DNA of 64,000 nucleotides from Sphingobacterium haloxyli (GTDB taxonomy: Bacteria; Bacteroidota; Bacteroidia; Sphingobacteriales; Sphingobacteriaceae): positions 1 to 64,000 of the forward strand of contig NZ_PVBQ01000007.1 in assembly GCF_002980525.1 (NCBI RefSeq), read 5' to 3'. Positions within the stretch are counted from its first letter, which is position 1. Each line of letters begins with the position of its first letter. A model generated the notes under the pieces. The model saw only the letters and a list, made by a program, of their open reading frames with translations. It ran no database searches and had not been told where the DNA came from. Below, piece after piece: positions 54,201 to 62,475 of the stretch. Position numbers and translations under genes: made by a program.

Positions 54201-54722
54201 GGTGACGGCGTGATTAACGATGAAGACCGCGTTGCAGTGGGAAACGGGACAGCTCCTCGTATAACTTACGGTATCAACATGGGGTTTGACTACAAAGGGT
54301 TTGATTTCGCGATGTTGTTGCAAGGCAACGCCGGTAACAAAGTGATATGGACTGATAATTATTTTACACCAAACGTACGATGGGGTTATCAGATCAACCA
54401 AGATATTGCCGACGGTAGATGGATCGAGGGAAAAACCGATGCGCAATATCCCCGACTGCTTCCCTATACCGATACACGGAATAGCCGCAACAGTGATTTT
54501 TGGTTGCAGAATAAATCATTCATGCGCGTGAAGAATATCCAACTTGGTTATACGTTGCCGAATAACATATCCGAGCGTTTTGCCGTACAAAACGTGCGCA
54601 TATTCGGATCGCTTGAAAATTTCTGGACATTCACCGATTACATGGGGTTTGATCCAGAAGTTGACGGTACGCAATACCCAACCATGAAACAAGCGGTGTT
54701 TGGCTTAAGTCTTACTTTTTAA
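51231..54722 (+). CDS. SusC/RagA-family TonB-dependent outer-membrane transporter with STN signalling domain
   Basis: The 1163-residue product has a long signal peptide (to about 46). A secretin/TonB N-terminal (STN) domain lies at about 50-125 (ETFSQTLSLKAKSIKLENVFKLIEEKTNYVVLYNYNEL) and a carboxypeptidase-regulatory-like domain at 150-220 (VVNEEGVPLSGVTVAEKGT). The plug at 225-350 has GFGTQRKENLTGSV, VRGQGTLNNANPLVVIDG and KDAASASIYGSRAANGVILI. A 22-strand barrel follows. It imports oligosaccharides captured by the SusD lipoprotein, using TonB. The STN domain couples transport to the FecR/FecI pair upstream. Confidence 0.96.
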   Translation: MMNKQKSGACLVVANRKRLLSDLRRRLVVLCRVVPLFLMSSLSLHAETFSQTLSLKAKSIKLENVFKLIEEKTNYVVLYNYNELKAIEPIHVNVQHAQLNRFLDVVLKDLPLNYTIDDKTILISNKKKGKSLTTARQSTGSTMTESEQRVITGTVVNEEGVPLSGVTVAEKGTSNATSTSGEGEFELRTSAAQVTLHFSLVGYEPHDEIVGSRGGVRITLKAAVSDLDEVVVVGFGTQRKENLTGSVASVNMSDVVDSRPITSLSAGLAGQAPGLYVNQGSGRPGNDGGTLRVRGQGTLNNANPLVVIDGVVGDMNLINPQDVESISVLKDAASASIYGSRAANGVILITTKRGKTDQFRVVYNNYFSTQQPSNTINTVSNYANYMELINEGYKNGDPNANPIFSQGMIDLWRANEGQDPLKYPNTDWVDEVFQRKLSQNHNLAFSGGSEKIKFFGSYGLLDNPGVIEQATYKRHSGRINLEADVKPWLTLGANVNGVVSKTDIGTDVIGDVFTYAGASTPGMVLRAPDGRFGSVNNPEDDPQANNVLHRLYGRKGDINKNRLVSRFFAKLKPIAGLSIEGSYTYTYDDDFIYFQPMFNDRWNFLSNAVASAGTGRTSVTNESVKTYRYYMDGIARYENKTANDRLGYEIMVGASQEYYKDGWFRASKLDLIDPSLSVLNAATMDAAAAGNLTDWAMRSFFGRINLAWDDKYLLEANLRTDGSSRFMTGKSRWGTFPSVSAGWKVSSEDFYNVSWMPSFKVRASYGALGNNGTIDTRFRYDANINNYEYLTLYNAANYVLNNQLFVGFAQTGLSNALLTWENTYILNGGVDFDLFDYKLSGSVDVFNKTTNNILIDLPAPLVVGDASIPRTNAAKVRNVGVELTMNYKGTIRDDFRYNIGGNFTFIDNKVVKFKGEDRSISGANLIQEGYPINTQYILLADRILQTDADMQLVQQMIDNAPINPDTGNPVNPFAAYGTPQKGDLLYRDSNGDGVINDEDRVAVGNGTAPRITYGINMGFDYKGFDFAMLLQGNAGNKVIWTDNYFTPNVRWGYQINQDIADGRWIEGKTDAQYPRLLPYTDTRNSRNSDFWLQNKSFMRVKNIQLGYTLPNNISERFAVQNVRIFGSLENFWTFTDYMGFDPEVDGTQYPTMKQAVFGLSLTF

Positions 54723-54732
54723 TCGTTTAGAG

Positions 54733-56436
54733 ATGAAGAAATTTTCAATATTGTTATTAGGATGTTTAACATTTAGTTCCTGTTATAAGCTGGATACAGC
54801 GCCTTATGACAGGGTCAATTCAACCACGTTTTGGCAAACAAAGGAACATGCCCTTGCTGGGGTGTTGGGATGTTATAATGCGCTAAAGAAGAACAATGTA
54901 TTCGGGCTCCAGTTTGCTTACGATAATCTCACTGATGTGGGGATGGGATACGATGACGTTGGTTTTGGAGATATCATTGCAGGCACGTTTACAGACCGCT
55001 CAGGGGGTGTAGTGAATCGCTGGAAGTCGGGATATGATTTGGTCCAACGTTGTAATCATGCGATTGCACAGATACAACAAATGGAACTCGAAGAAGAAAC
55101 GAAAAGCGTATTTATCGGAGAGGCTAGATTTCTACGGGCACTTGTGTATTTCCAATTGACGAATCTATATGGAGCATTACCGCTTTACGATGAAAACGTG
55201 GATATCAATCGGGACTACGCCGAACTGAATAAACCACGTTCGTCGGTAGCCGATGTCACGACGTTTATTCGGAACGACTTGCAATTTGCGATTGCTAACC
55301 TGCCAGTCTCCTACGATGCAGCGAACCTGGGAAGAGTAACAAAAGGGGCAGCCTACGCACTTCGTGGGAAAGTAGAACTTTATAATAAAAATTGGGGGGC
55401 GGCGATATCGGATTTCGAAGAAATTGTACGGAATAGAAGTAACAACTATGGTTATTCTTTATCTGAGGATTATGCTTCCCTGTTCACCATGGAGGGTGAC
55501 AATCAGCCAGAGATGATTTTTGCTATCCAGAATATGGGCGGAACAGGTTTTGATTACGGTATGCCGATGGCTTTATATATGGGAACCCGCTCCACCTTCG
55601 GTAGCTGCTGGAACAACAGCATGCCAAGTACTCGTTTTGGCGATAGTTACGAAAATAAAGATGGTTCTCCATTTAATTGGAACGATCACTTTCCAAACTA
55701 CAATGAGGATAATACGGTAAAGCGGGAGGCGATGGTTTCTACGCATAATAATGGCGTGCTGACGCATGTTCCGGACACGGCAAAACTACTGGATATATAC
55801 CGGAATAGAGACCCGCGTATGATGCAGACGCTGATTGTTCCTTATTCCCGTTATGTCGGGTGGAATGCCAATGCGGAACGCGAAATGCAACTTATTTTGG
55901 CTACTGGCGTAAACGAAAACTTTGGGCAAATCCGTAACAACAGAGGGTGGATGACATATGTATGGCGTAAATTCGTTCCTGAGGGAAACATGAAAGGTGC
56001 CATCACCAATAGAGAACATGTACCCATTAATTTTCCTTTAATCCGCTACGCAGACGTGTTACTGATGCTTGCGGAAGCATACAATGAGAACAACCAACTG
56101 GAACAGGCCATTGTCGAGCTGAACAAAGTGCGGGAACGTTCGGAAATGCCAGGATTAAATAGTGGGAATCCGTATCTTGCGGTAGCTGGCAAAGAACAGA
56201 TGCGCCAGCGTATCAGCCATGAACGTAAGATCGAACTCGCTGGAGAAGGTTGGCGTTATTTCGATCTAAAGCGTTGGGAACAGTTAGGCGTAGTATCCAA
56301 TGGCTTTATTGAGAAAAGTATTGTCGGGGACAATCTGGTCACTAGGCAGTATCAAACTAGACATAGAATATGGCCGATTCCGGGGCAGGAGATTGAAATT
56401 AATCCGGCTTTGGATCAAAATGACGAATGGAAATGA
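54733..56436 (+). CDS. SusD/RagB-family glycan-binding lipoprotein
   Basis: The 567-residue product has a lipoprotein signal with FSSC and lipidated Cys17. The helical TPR-like SusD fold is shown by YDRVNSTTFWQTKEHALAGVLGCYNALKK, VFIGEARFLRALVYFQLTNLYGALPLY and a C-terminal RISHERKIELAGEGWRYFDLKRW. It caps the SusC barrel at the cell surface and captures glycan. It follows susC by 10 bases and overlaps the heparinase gene (stop TGA within ATGA). Confidence 0.96.
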   Translation: MKKFSILLLGCLTFSSCYKLDTAPYDRVNSTTFWQTKEHALAGVLGCYNALKKNNVFGLQFAYDNLTDVGMGYDDVGFGDIIAGTFTDRSGGVVNRWKSGYDLVQRCNHAIAQIQQMELEEETKSVFIGEARFLRALVYFQLTNLYGALPLYDENVDINRDYAELNKPRSSVADVTTFIRNDLQFAIANLPVSYDAANLGRVTKGAAYALRGKVELYNKNWGAAISDFEEIVRNRSNNYGYSLSEDYASLFTMEGDNQPEMIFAIQNMGGTGFDYGMPMALYMGTRSTFGSCWNNSMPSTRFGDSYENKDGSPFNWNDHFPNYNEDNTVKREAMVSTHNNGVLTHVPDTAKLLDIYRNRDPRMMQTLIVPYSRYVGWNANAEREMQLILATGVNENFGQIRNNRGWMTYVWRKFVPEGNMKGAITNREHVPINFPLIRYADVLLMLAEAYNENNQLEQAIVELNKVRERSEMPGLNSGNPYLAVAGKEQMRQRISHERKIELAGEGWRYFDLKRWEQLGVVSNGFIEKSIVGDNLVTRQYQTRHRIWPIPGQEIEINPALDQNDEWK

Positions 56437-58346
56437 TAAAAAAATGTATTATAATCTTATGGATTAATATCTTGGGTCTGAGTTTTATTCAGGCCCAAGA
56501 TATTAACCTGCTGACTAGCAGTTATGCTAGCGAAGATGTCCGGAAATACCTCGCGGCAGGTAATGACTGGGTGGCTTATCCCGACTACACTGATCGCACA
56601 GCATGGAATGAATTGGTGGGCCCTTTTTACGAGCAACTCCTGAAAGAGGGGGACAAGTACCTGAATTACGAGTGGCAGGTCGTAAAAGCAACCGATTATC
56701 TGGAATATGAACGATCTGGCTCTCGTGTGATTATGGAAAAGCCGCTCAACGACAATCTTAAAGCGCTCATGGGTTTAGTTATAGCGGAGTTAGCGGAGGG
56801 GAAGGGGCGCTACTTGGACCAAATTATCAACGGCTCGTGGTACATGACCGAAATCAGTACCTGGTCGTTGTCGGCTCACTTACCCGCATTTCAATCATCC
56901 AAGAGGACGCTTCCGCAACAAGGAACACATGTCTTTGATCTGATGACCGGTGATATAGGCTCGTTTATGTCGTGGATATACTATTTCCTGCAGCCCGAGT
57001 TCGATAAGATTACGCCCATTATCAGTCAACGTATCAAGCTCCATATCCAGGAACGGTTAATAGAGCCTTATCTGTCACGGAATGATATGTGGTGGCAGGC
57101 ATTGGAAATAGATGAGGATCAGCTCGTGAACAACTGGAATCCCTGGTGTAACTTCAATGTGTTAACGGCACTTTTGTTAGTCGAAGATGATGCTGACAGA
57201 AAGTTGCAGGGCGTCTACAAAACAATGACTTCCGTGGATCAATTTATCAATTATGTGAAGGCTGACGGCGCCTGTGAAGAAGGTCCTTCCTATTGGGGGC
57301 ACGCCGCCGGTAAACTTTATGATTACCTTAAATTGTTAGCGTACGCTACAGAGAATAAAGTTTCCGTATTTGAACATCCCATGATAAAAGACATGGGGGA
57401 GTATATTTCCCAATCATATATCGGGGGAGACCGTTGGGTTGTCAATTTCGCTGATGCGTCAGCCAAAGGTGGAGGAGATCCGCTATTGATTTTTCGATAT
57501 GGCGAAGACGTGCATAGTATGGAAATGATGCAGTTTGCAAAATACCTCACGGAGCAGCAATCGTCGTTTTCTAATATGGTACAGGGAAGAGATGTTTTCC
57601 GCACGCTGGAGAACTTTGTGTGTTATCCGGCTCTTCAAAAACAACAGGCCCAACTTCCTCAAAATAAGTATAAATGGTACCCTGAGACGGAGTTTCTCTA
57701 CCTTAAAGATGCGGATACTTTTTTCGCAGCGAAAGGTGGATACAATAACGAAAGCCATAACCACAACGATATTGGTAGTTTTATTTTGTACAAAGATGGG
57801 AAACCCCTGTTTATTGATGCGGGTGTAGGAACGTATACTAAGAAGACCTTCAGTAAGGAACGTTACGATATCTGGACAATGCAGAGCGGCTATCATAACC
57901 TTCCACAGATTAATGGTTATGATCAGCGTTTCGGCGCCTCTTATAAATCAAGGGATGTATCGTTTGATCCGAAAAAGGGTGTTTTCAAATTGGATATCGC
58001 GGGAGCATATCCGGCGGAAGCACAGGTCAATAAATGGTTCCGTTCCTATAAGCTGAAAAATGGTCAGTTGGTGATTTATGATGATTTCGATCTGCCACAA
58101 GCGAATACGGCCAATGTCATTCATTTCATGGTGGCGGAAAAGCCGGTGATTTCAAAAGGAGTAATATCTTTAGGTGCCGGACAGCATTCGTTGGTTTTTG
58201 ATATTAATGCGTTTGACGCTTCCATTGATACGATAGAACAGGATGATCCACGTCTCGGCAACATATGGGGTTCATACCTATATCGGATAAACTTAAAAGC
58301 GAAAAACATACAACAGAAGGGCATTTATACCTTTACTATAAATTAA
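56433..58346 (+). CDS. Heparinase II/III-like polysaccharide lyase
   Basis: From ATG 56433 (ATGA overlap with the SusD stop; ATG 56427 is also possible) the product has 637 residues with a signal peptide. An alpha/alpha toroid occupies about 30-380. The catalytic-site block NNWNPWCNFNVL and DGACEEGPSYWGHAAGKLYDYL agrees with heparinase II/III family lyases. The C-terminal beta sandwich has ESHNHNDIGSFILYKDGKPLFIDAGVGTYT, with the conserved histidines. It cleaves uronic-acid polysaccharides by beta-elimination, leaving unsaturated ends for the GH88 enzyme. The exact polysaccharide lyase family and glycan cannot be assigned by eye. Confidence 0.88.
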   Translation: MIKKCIIILWINILGLSFIQAQDINLLTSSYASEDVRKYLAAGNDWVAYPDYTDRTAWNELVGPFYEQLLKEGDKYLNYEWQVVKATDYLEYERSGSRVIMEKPLNDNLKALMGLVIAELAEGKGRYLDQIINGSWYMTEISTWSLSAHLPAFQSSKRTLPQQGTHVFDLMTGDIGSFMSWIYYFLQPEFDKITPIISQRIKLHIQERLIEPYLSRNDMWWQALEIDEDQLVNNWNPWCNFNVLTALLLVEDDADRKLQGVYKTMTSVDQFINYVKADGACEEGPSYWGHAAGKLYDYLKLLAYATENKVSVFEHPMIKDMGEYISQSYIGGDRWVVNFADASAKGGGDPLLIFRYGEDVHSMEMMQFAKYLTEQQSSFSNMVQGRDVFRTLENFVCYPALQKQQAQLPQNKYKWYPETEFLYLKDADTFFAAKGGYNNESHNHNDIGSFILYKDGKPLFIDAGVGTYTKKTFSKERYDIWTMQSGYHNLPQINGYDQRFGASYKSRDVSFDPKKGVFKLDIAGAYPAEAQVNKWFRSYKLKNGQLVIYDDFDLPQANTANVIHFMVAEKPVISKGVISLGAGQHSLVFDINAFDASIDTIEQDDPRLGNIWGSYLYRINLKAKNIQQKGIYTFTIN

Positions 58347-58375
58347 ATAACGATCATTGATATAATACCATATAT

Positions 58376-59650
58376 ATGAATAAAATAAAGGGCATCTATA
58401 AAGTTAGCAAACGGTTAGCACTGGTCTTAGGACTAGGAATATCTCTTTTCGGTTGTCAGTATGAGGACGGAAAAATGGATTTTGTAGAACAAAGTTTTGC
58501 TGTTGCAGAAGAGCAATATAAGGTGCTGGGCACCGCAGGAGAGCGTATTCAAGCCTTTCCTCGCACCTTGGATAGAGACGGTAATGTGATTGGTACAGAT
58601 GAATGGGATTGGACAGGAGGCTTCTTTCCAGGAGCATTATGGTATATCTATGAGCACACACAAAATGGAGATATAAAGAAAGATGCCATAAGTTGGACGG
58701 AAGCACTGGAAGCAGCTAAAGATCTTGATCAACATCATGATATCGGATTTGTGATGTATTGTGCATATGGCAATGCCATTCGTTTCATGGAGGATAAACA
58801 AAAGAGGAAGGAATACCAGGATTTGCTGATTCACTCTTCGGAAACGGCATTGAAGCGCTATGACCCCAAGGTGGGTGTGATTAAATCATGGAATGAAAAA
58901 GCGTCATGGGATGGCGAGACGTTGTGGAAATATCCGGTTATTATCGATAATATGATGAACTTGGAGATGCTGTGTTATGTATCAGATCTCACCGGAAACC
59001 CGAAATATAAGGAAGTGGCCATCAACCATGCTACGAAGACAATGGAAAACCATTTTCGAGATGATTATAGCACTTACCACGTGGTCGATTACGATAGCGC
59101 TGGCCATGCTATCCATCTACAAACCAATCAGGGATACGCGGATAATTCGACTTGGTCAAGAGGGCAAGCATGGGCTATTTATGGTTTTACCATGATGTAT
59201 CGTGAAACAAAGGAGCCTAGCTTTTTGCAGACAGCACAACGCGCGGCGGATTTCTATATCAACCATCCAAATCTTCCAGAAGATAAAATTCCTTATTGGG
59301 ATTTCAATGCCAAACAGGAGGGATATAAATCGGAGGTCGACTTTTCTTCCCGGGAGTTAGATTATATCCCACGAGATGCTTCTGCAGCAGCCATTACAGC
59401 CTCAGCACTTCTTGAGCTAGGACAATTCACCGATGGCGAGCAGGGCAAAAAATATATCGATTTCGCCAAACAGACGTTGGCAATCTTGTCTGGACCGGCA
59501 TATTTTGCAGAGAAAGGATCCAATGGTGGATTTTTATTGCAGCATTGTGTCGGGAGCCTGCCGCACAATTCCGAAGTTGATGTACCGTTAATCTATGCGG
59601 ATTATTATTATTTGGAAGGATTGTACCGACTGAAAACATATGGGGAGTGA
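58376..59650 (+). CDS. GH88 unsaturated glucuronyl hydrolase lipoprotein
   Basis: The 424-residue product has a signal peptide ending in LFGC, so Cys27 is probably lipidated. The GH88 alpha6/alpha6 barrel motifs are present: DWTGGFFPGALWYIYE at about 78, catalytic Asp122 in HHDIGFVMYCAYGNA, Asp191 in VIIDNMMNLEML, and DNSTWSRGQAWAIYGF. It hydrates and removes the 4,5-unsaturated uronic acid produced by the lyase one gene upstream (gap 29 bases). It ends the PUL. No sulfatase, GH105 or second lyase is nearby. Confidence 0.92.
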   Translation: MNKIKGIYKVSKRLALVLGLGISLFGCQYEDGKMDFVEQSFAVAEEQYKVLGTAGERIQAFPRTLDRDGNVIGTDEWDWTGGFFPGALWYIYEHTQNGDIKKDAISWTEALEAAKDLDQHHDIGFVMYCAYGNAIRFMEDKQKRKEYQDLLIHSSETALKRYDPKVGVIKSWNEKASWDGETLWKYPVIIDNMMNLEMLCYVSDLTGNPKYKEVAINHATKTMENHFRDDYSTYHVVDYDSAGHAIHLQTNQGYADNSTWSRGQAWAIYGFTMMYRETKEPSFLQTAQRAADFYINHPNLPEDKIPYWDFNAKQEGYKSEVDFSSRELDYIPRDASAAAITASALLELGQFTDGEQGKKYIDFAKQTLAILSGPAYFAEKGSNGGFLLQHCVGSLPHNSEVDVPLIYADYYYLEGLYRLKTYGE

Positions 59651-59797
59651 TTAATAACAACGAAGTACTCCTGGTGATTTTTTACATTTAGTCATTATGC
59701 ATTTTTGCTTATTTTTAAAGGCATGCATGAGCTCATTTAAAATTCGGTTCGTGAATGTAGAACATTTTTTCTAAGTTTATCCGGAACGATAGTTTTT

Positions 59798-61816
59798 ATG
59801 CAGCAAGAATTAGAAGAAAAATACAAGATTGGAGAACCAGCAGCTTGGGTGACTCCATTGTCAGAAGAAGAATTGTTGTCCAACATTGTAGAAAGCGACT
59901 TTTCTCAGCAGCAATATGATGAGGGTAAAGACTATTGCTATTTTCTGCGGAAAATCCAATATACAGACGATACACAAAATGCGGAATATAACTGCATGGC
60001 CTATAGTGTGCAACAACCGGGTACACTGGAGTTTGCTGCTGTTAATGAGTTTGTATTATATCCGTCGGAGCAAATGATCTTCCATCGTATTGCAATAGTG
60101 CGCGATGGGGTATTGATCGATAAGCTTCCCGATACTAAATTCAAAGTATTGGATAACGAGGGGCAGAGTCTGGATGGCGTTATCAACAGTTCCAAGAAAG
60201 TAAATATCAGCATTAAGGATGTTCGGCTCTATGACATTATCATCGTTGAAGATACCCGTGTGCTGACCTATACCGACAAGGATTTCTTGCGTAAGGAATT
60301 GACGAAATATGTATGGTCAAGCCCGGATGTATACTGGGCGTATGGAAGTTACGCATTTGACTTTATAAATAAACGTTCAAAGCCGGTTGCTTATAAAAAG
60401 CAGTTTTTCCGTGATGAACAGGGGGATTTATTGCCTGCAGAAGAAGGGTTGGTAGGATCGGGAGACACGTTTTCATTACGCTATGAGCATTATCTCAACC
60501 CAGTAGACGTCAACCGGGAGCTATTTCCTTTTATAGACTTTGCCACACAGTATACATATGAGGAGTTGCTGGATTTGGTGGTTCCTTACTATGAACAGGC
60601 GCTGACAGCTAAACCGCTACCGGAATATGCCCCCGATCTGGTAGCCAAGCTGGATGCACTTGGTGACGATATCGAGGCAAAGATTCAGTTGGCAATTGAG
60701 TTCGTACAGAATCATGTTCGTTATATATACAATGAAGAGGAAATGCACGGACATAAACCGCAAGATCCTTGGGTAACCTATGCATTCAAACAAGGGGATT
60801 GCAAAGCGAAAACTGTACTGCTCAAATGTGTGCTTGATTATTTAGGTGTTCATTCATCAATTACATTGGTCAATTACAATGCCGACTATTATTTAAAATA
60901 CTATTTGCCGTCGTTGTTTAACTTTAACCACGTCATCGTCAAGGTAAACCACAAAGAGAAAGATTATTTTGTGGATGCGACCTACCGCGATGAATACGGG
61001 ACGCTGGAGAACCGCACGTTTATCAGTTTTCTGAATTACCTGGAAATCAAACCGAAAAGTTCCTTAAAGAAGCGCGAAGCTTATAAAAGTTTCGAGTTTT
61101 CGATTTTTGACGAAATTACACTTGATGTCAAAGATGAGGTGGGTACGATTACAATGAAAACTACGTACCGTTACGGTCGTGCAAACGGGATGCGCCGCTA
61201 CGTGAAGACCACGAATAAAAAAGCCGTAATAGACAATACAAACAACTTTGTTTTCAGTTGTATGGATTTTGTCGAAAGTGAAAACGGAAATGATAAACGT
61301 CAGGTATTTAAAGATGCATCACTGACCGTAGTGGACGACGATAAGGTGAATAATGTCTTTGTAACGCTGTATACGGCGACGATTGATAAACCATATTTCC
61401 TGGGTAATGATGGACGTAAATACCTGAAATTTTATGATGGTAACGTCCTGAAAAACCATTTGAAGGACTACGTGCTGAAAGATGTCAGTTTCTGGCATTC
61501 GTATGATAGTGAACGATACTCGATTACTATCCGTTCCGATAAACCGATAGACGTGCAGGATCACTATACGAACCGGCAAATGGAGGTAGATTATGAACTG
61601 TTCAAATATAGTTTAAAGAAAAAAATAGACAAGTATGGCGCTACGGCAGTGATTGAATACATCCCCCTTTCCAATGTAGAAGTGCCTGTGGAAGATATTC
61701 CGAGCCTGCGCGATAAATATGCGGCAATAGGAAAAGAAAGCGCATTTGGATTAGGTGTAGCCATCGCCAAACCGAGCTTTTTTGATACGATTAAAGCATT
61801 GTTTGGAGGTAAGTAG
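59798..61816 (+). CDS. DUF3857/transglutaminase-like protein without a signal peptide
   Basis: The 672-residue product has a DUF3857-like N-terminal beta domain at about 45-280 and a transglutaminase-like domain at 300-400. The catalytic triad is Cys335 (FKQGDCKAKT), His378 (FNHVIVKV) and Asp393 (YFVDATY). The rest is beta-rich. Related Bacteroidota proteins normally have a signal peptide; here the N-terminus (MQQELEEKYKIGEPAAW) is charged and no signal is seen. It starts 147 bases after the PUL end and has no visible link to it. The substrate is unknown. Confidence 0.8.
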   Translation: MQQELEEKYKIGEPAAWVTPLSEEELLSNIVESDFSQQQYDEGKDYCYFLRKIQYTDDTQNAEYNCMAYSVQQPGTLEFAAVNEFVLYPSEQMIFHRIAIVRDGVLIDKLPDTKFKVLDNEGQSLDGVINSSKKVNISIKDVRLYDIIIVEDTRVLTYTDKDFLRKELTKYVWSSPDVYWAYGSYAFDFINKRSKPVAYKKQFFRDEQGDLLPAEEGLVGSGDTFSLRYEHYLNPVDVNRELFPFIDFATQYTYEELLDLVVPYYEQALTAKPLPEYAPDLVAKLDALGDDIEAKIQLAIEFVQNHVRYIYNEEEMHGHKPQDPWVTYAFKQGDCKAKTVLLKCVLDYLGVHSSITLVNYNADYYLKYYLPSLFNFNHVIVKVNHKEKDYFVDATYRDEYGTLENRTFISFLNYLEIKPKSSLKKREAYKSFEFSIFDEITLDVKDEVGTITMKTTYRYGRANGMRRYVKTTNKKAVIDNTNNFVFSCMDFVESENGNDKRQVFKDASLTVVDDDKVNNVFVTLYTATIDKPYFLGNDGRKYLKFYDGNVLKNHLKDYVLKDVSFWHSYDSERYSITIRSDKPIDVQDHYTNRQMEVDYELFKYSLKKKIDKYGATAVIEYIPLSNVEVPVEDIPSLRDKYAAIGKESAFGLGVAIAKPSFFDTIKALFGGK

Positions 61817-61827
61817 CGAGCCGCTAC

Positions 61828-62334
61828 TTACCTTCCGAAATCATCCTCTACCCGCACGATGTCACTTTCATCAGATGGATTGTTGGCATCCGTGTGCTGC
61901 CATATTTCTGCTACCACGCCATAAGTTTTCAAACCGATCAAACGGTGTCGTTCACCTTGGGAGAGACGAATAACGTCGCCTTCTTTTAATTTCTTGAGTT
62001 GATTCTGCTCATCTGTAGCACTGGTAATGATTCCAACTTCGCCCTGTGTAACGCGCCATATTTCAGCGCGGCGGTGATGGTACTGCCAAGATAGACGTTT
62101 CTCGGGGGCAACGACTAAGATTTTCGGACTTAATTTGCCCCCTATTTTGAGGTTTTGGACATCTAGTCCATCAAAATAGGTGTTCGCAAATTGCTGCGCT
62201 TGTTCCTCAGCGATCACAAAGAAACCTCCCCAGGGACGGGTTTGGTCTATATGTTCAATTGTGAACCCCTGTTCTTTTAATTTTTCTTCTATCTGGCTAA
62301 ATAATTCGCCTTTATTAACGTATTCTTCCGACAT
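61828..62334 (-). CDS. Phosphomannose-isomerase-like cupin protein
   Basis: From ATG 62334 the product has 168 residues. It matches the cupin C-terminal part of type II mannose-6-phosphate isomerases: RPWGGFFVI, then SPKILVVAPEKRLSWQYHHRRAEIWRVTQGEVGII with metal-ligand histidines, and KKLKEGDVIRLSQGERHRLIG. Without the nucleotidyltransferase half, it may isomerise or bind a sugar phosphate. The open frame extends upstream to 62463 but has no convincing start beyond the ATG. It is divergent from the helicase gene. Confidence 0.82.
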   Translation of the reverse strand: MSEEYVNKGELFSQIEEKLKEQGFTIEHIDQTRPWGGFFVIAEEQAQQFANTYFDGLDVQNLKIGGKLSPKILVVAPEKRLSWQYHHRRAEIWRVTQGEVGIITSATDEQNQLKKLKEGDVIRLSQGERHRLIGLKTYGVVAEIWQHTDANNPSDESDIVRVEDDFGR

Positions 62335-62427
62335 ATCGCTTCGTGTTGATAAGTGATGTTTTGTTGGTGAAGTTATGAGTTTTCTGGAAATTACGCAATA
62401 CATGTTCGAGACCTCCGTAACTTTTCT

Positions 62428-62435
62428 TACATTTG
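62428..62435 (+). promoter_or_regulatory. -7 box TACATTTG upstream of the helicase gene
   Basis: This perfect TAnnTTTG match lies 40 bases before the helicase ATG at 62476, in the gap shared with the divergent cupin gene. Confidence 0.5.
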
Positions 62436-62475
62436 AATCTCGGTAACATGCTTGACAATCCAAAAAAGAAAATCG

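Noticed and set aside
59640..59690. GGAGT/ACTCC inverted repeat with a T run after the GH88 gene
   Set aside because: Only 5 paired bases around a 17-base loop; too weak to call.
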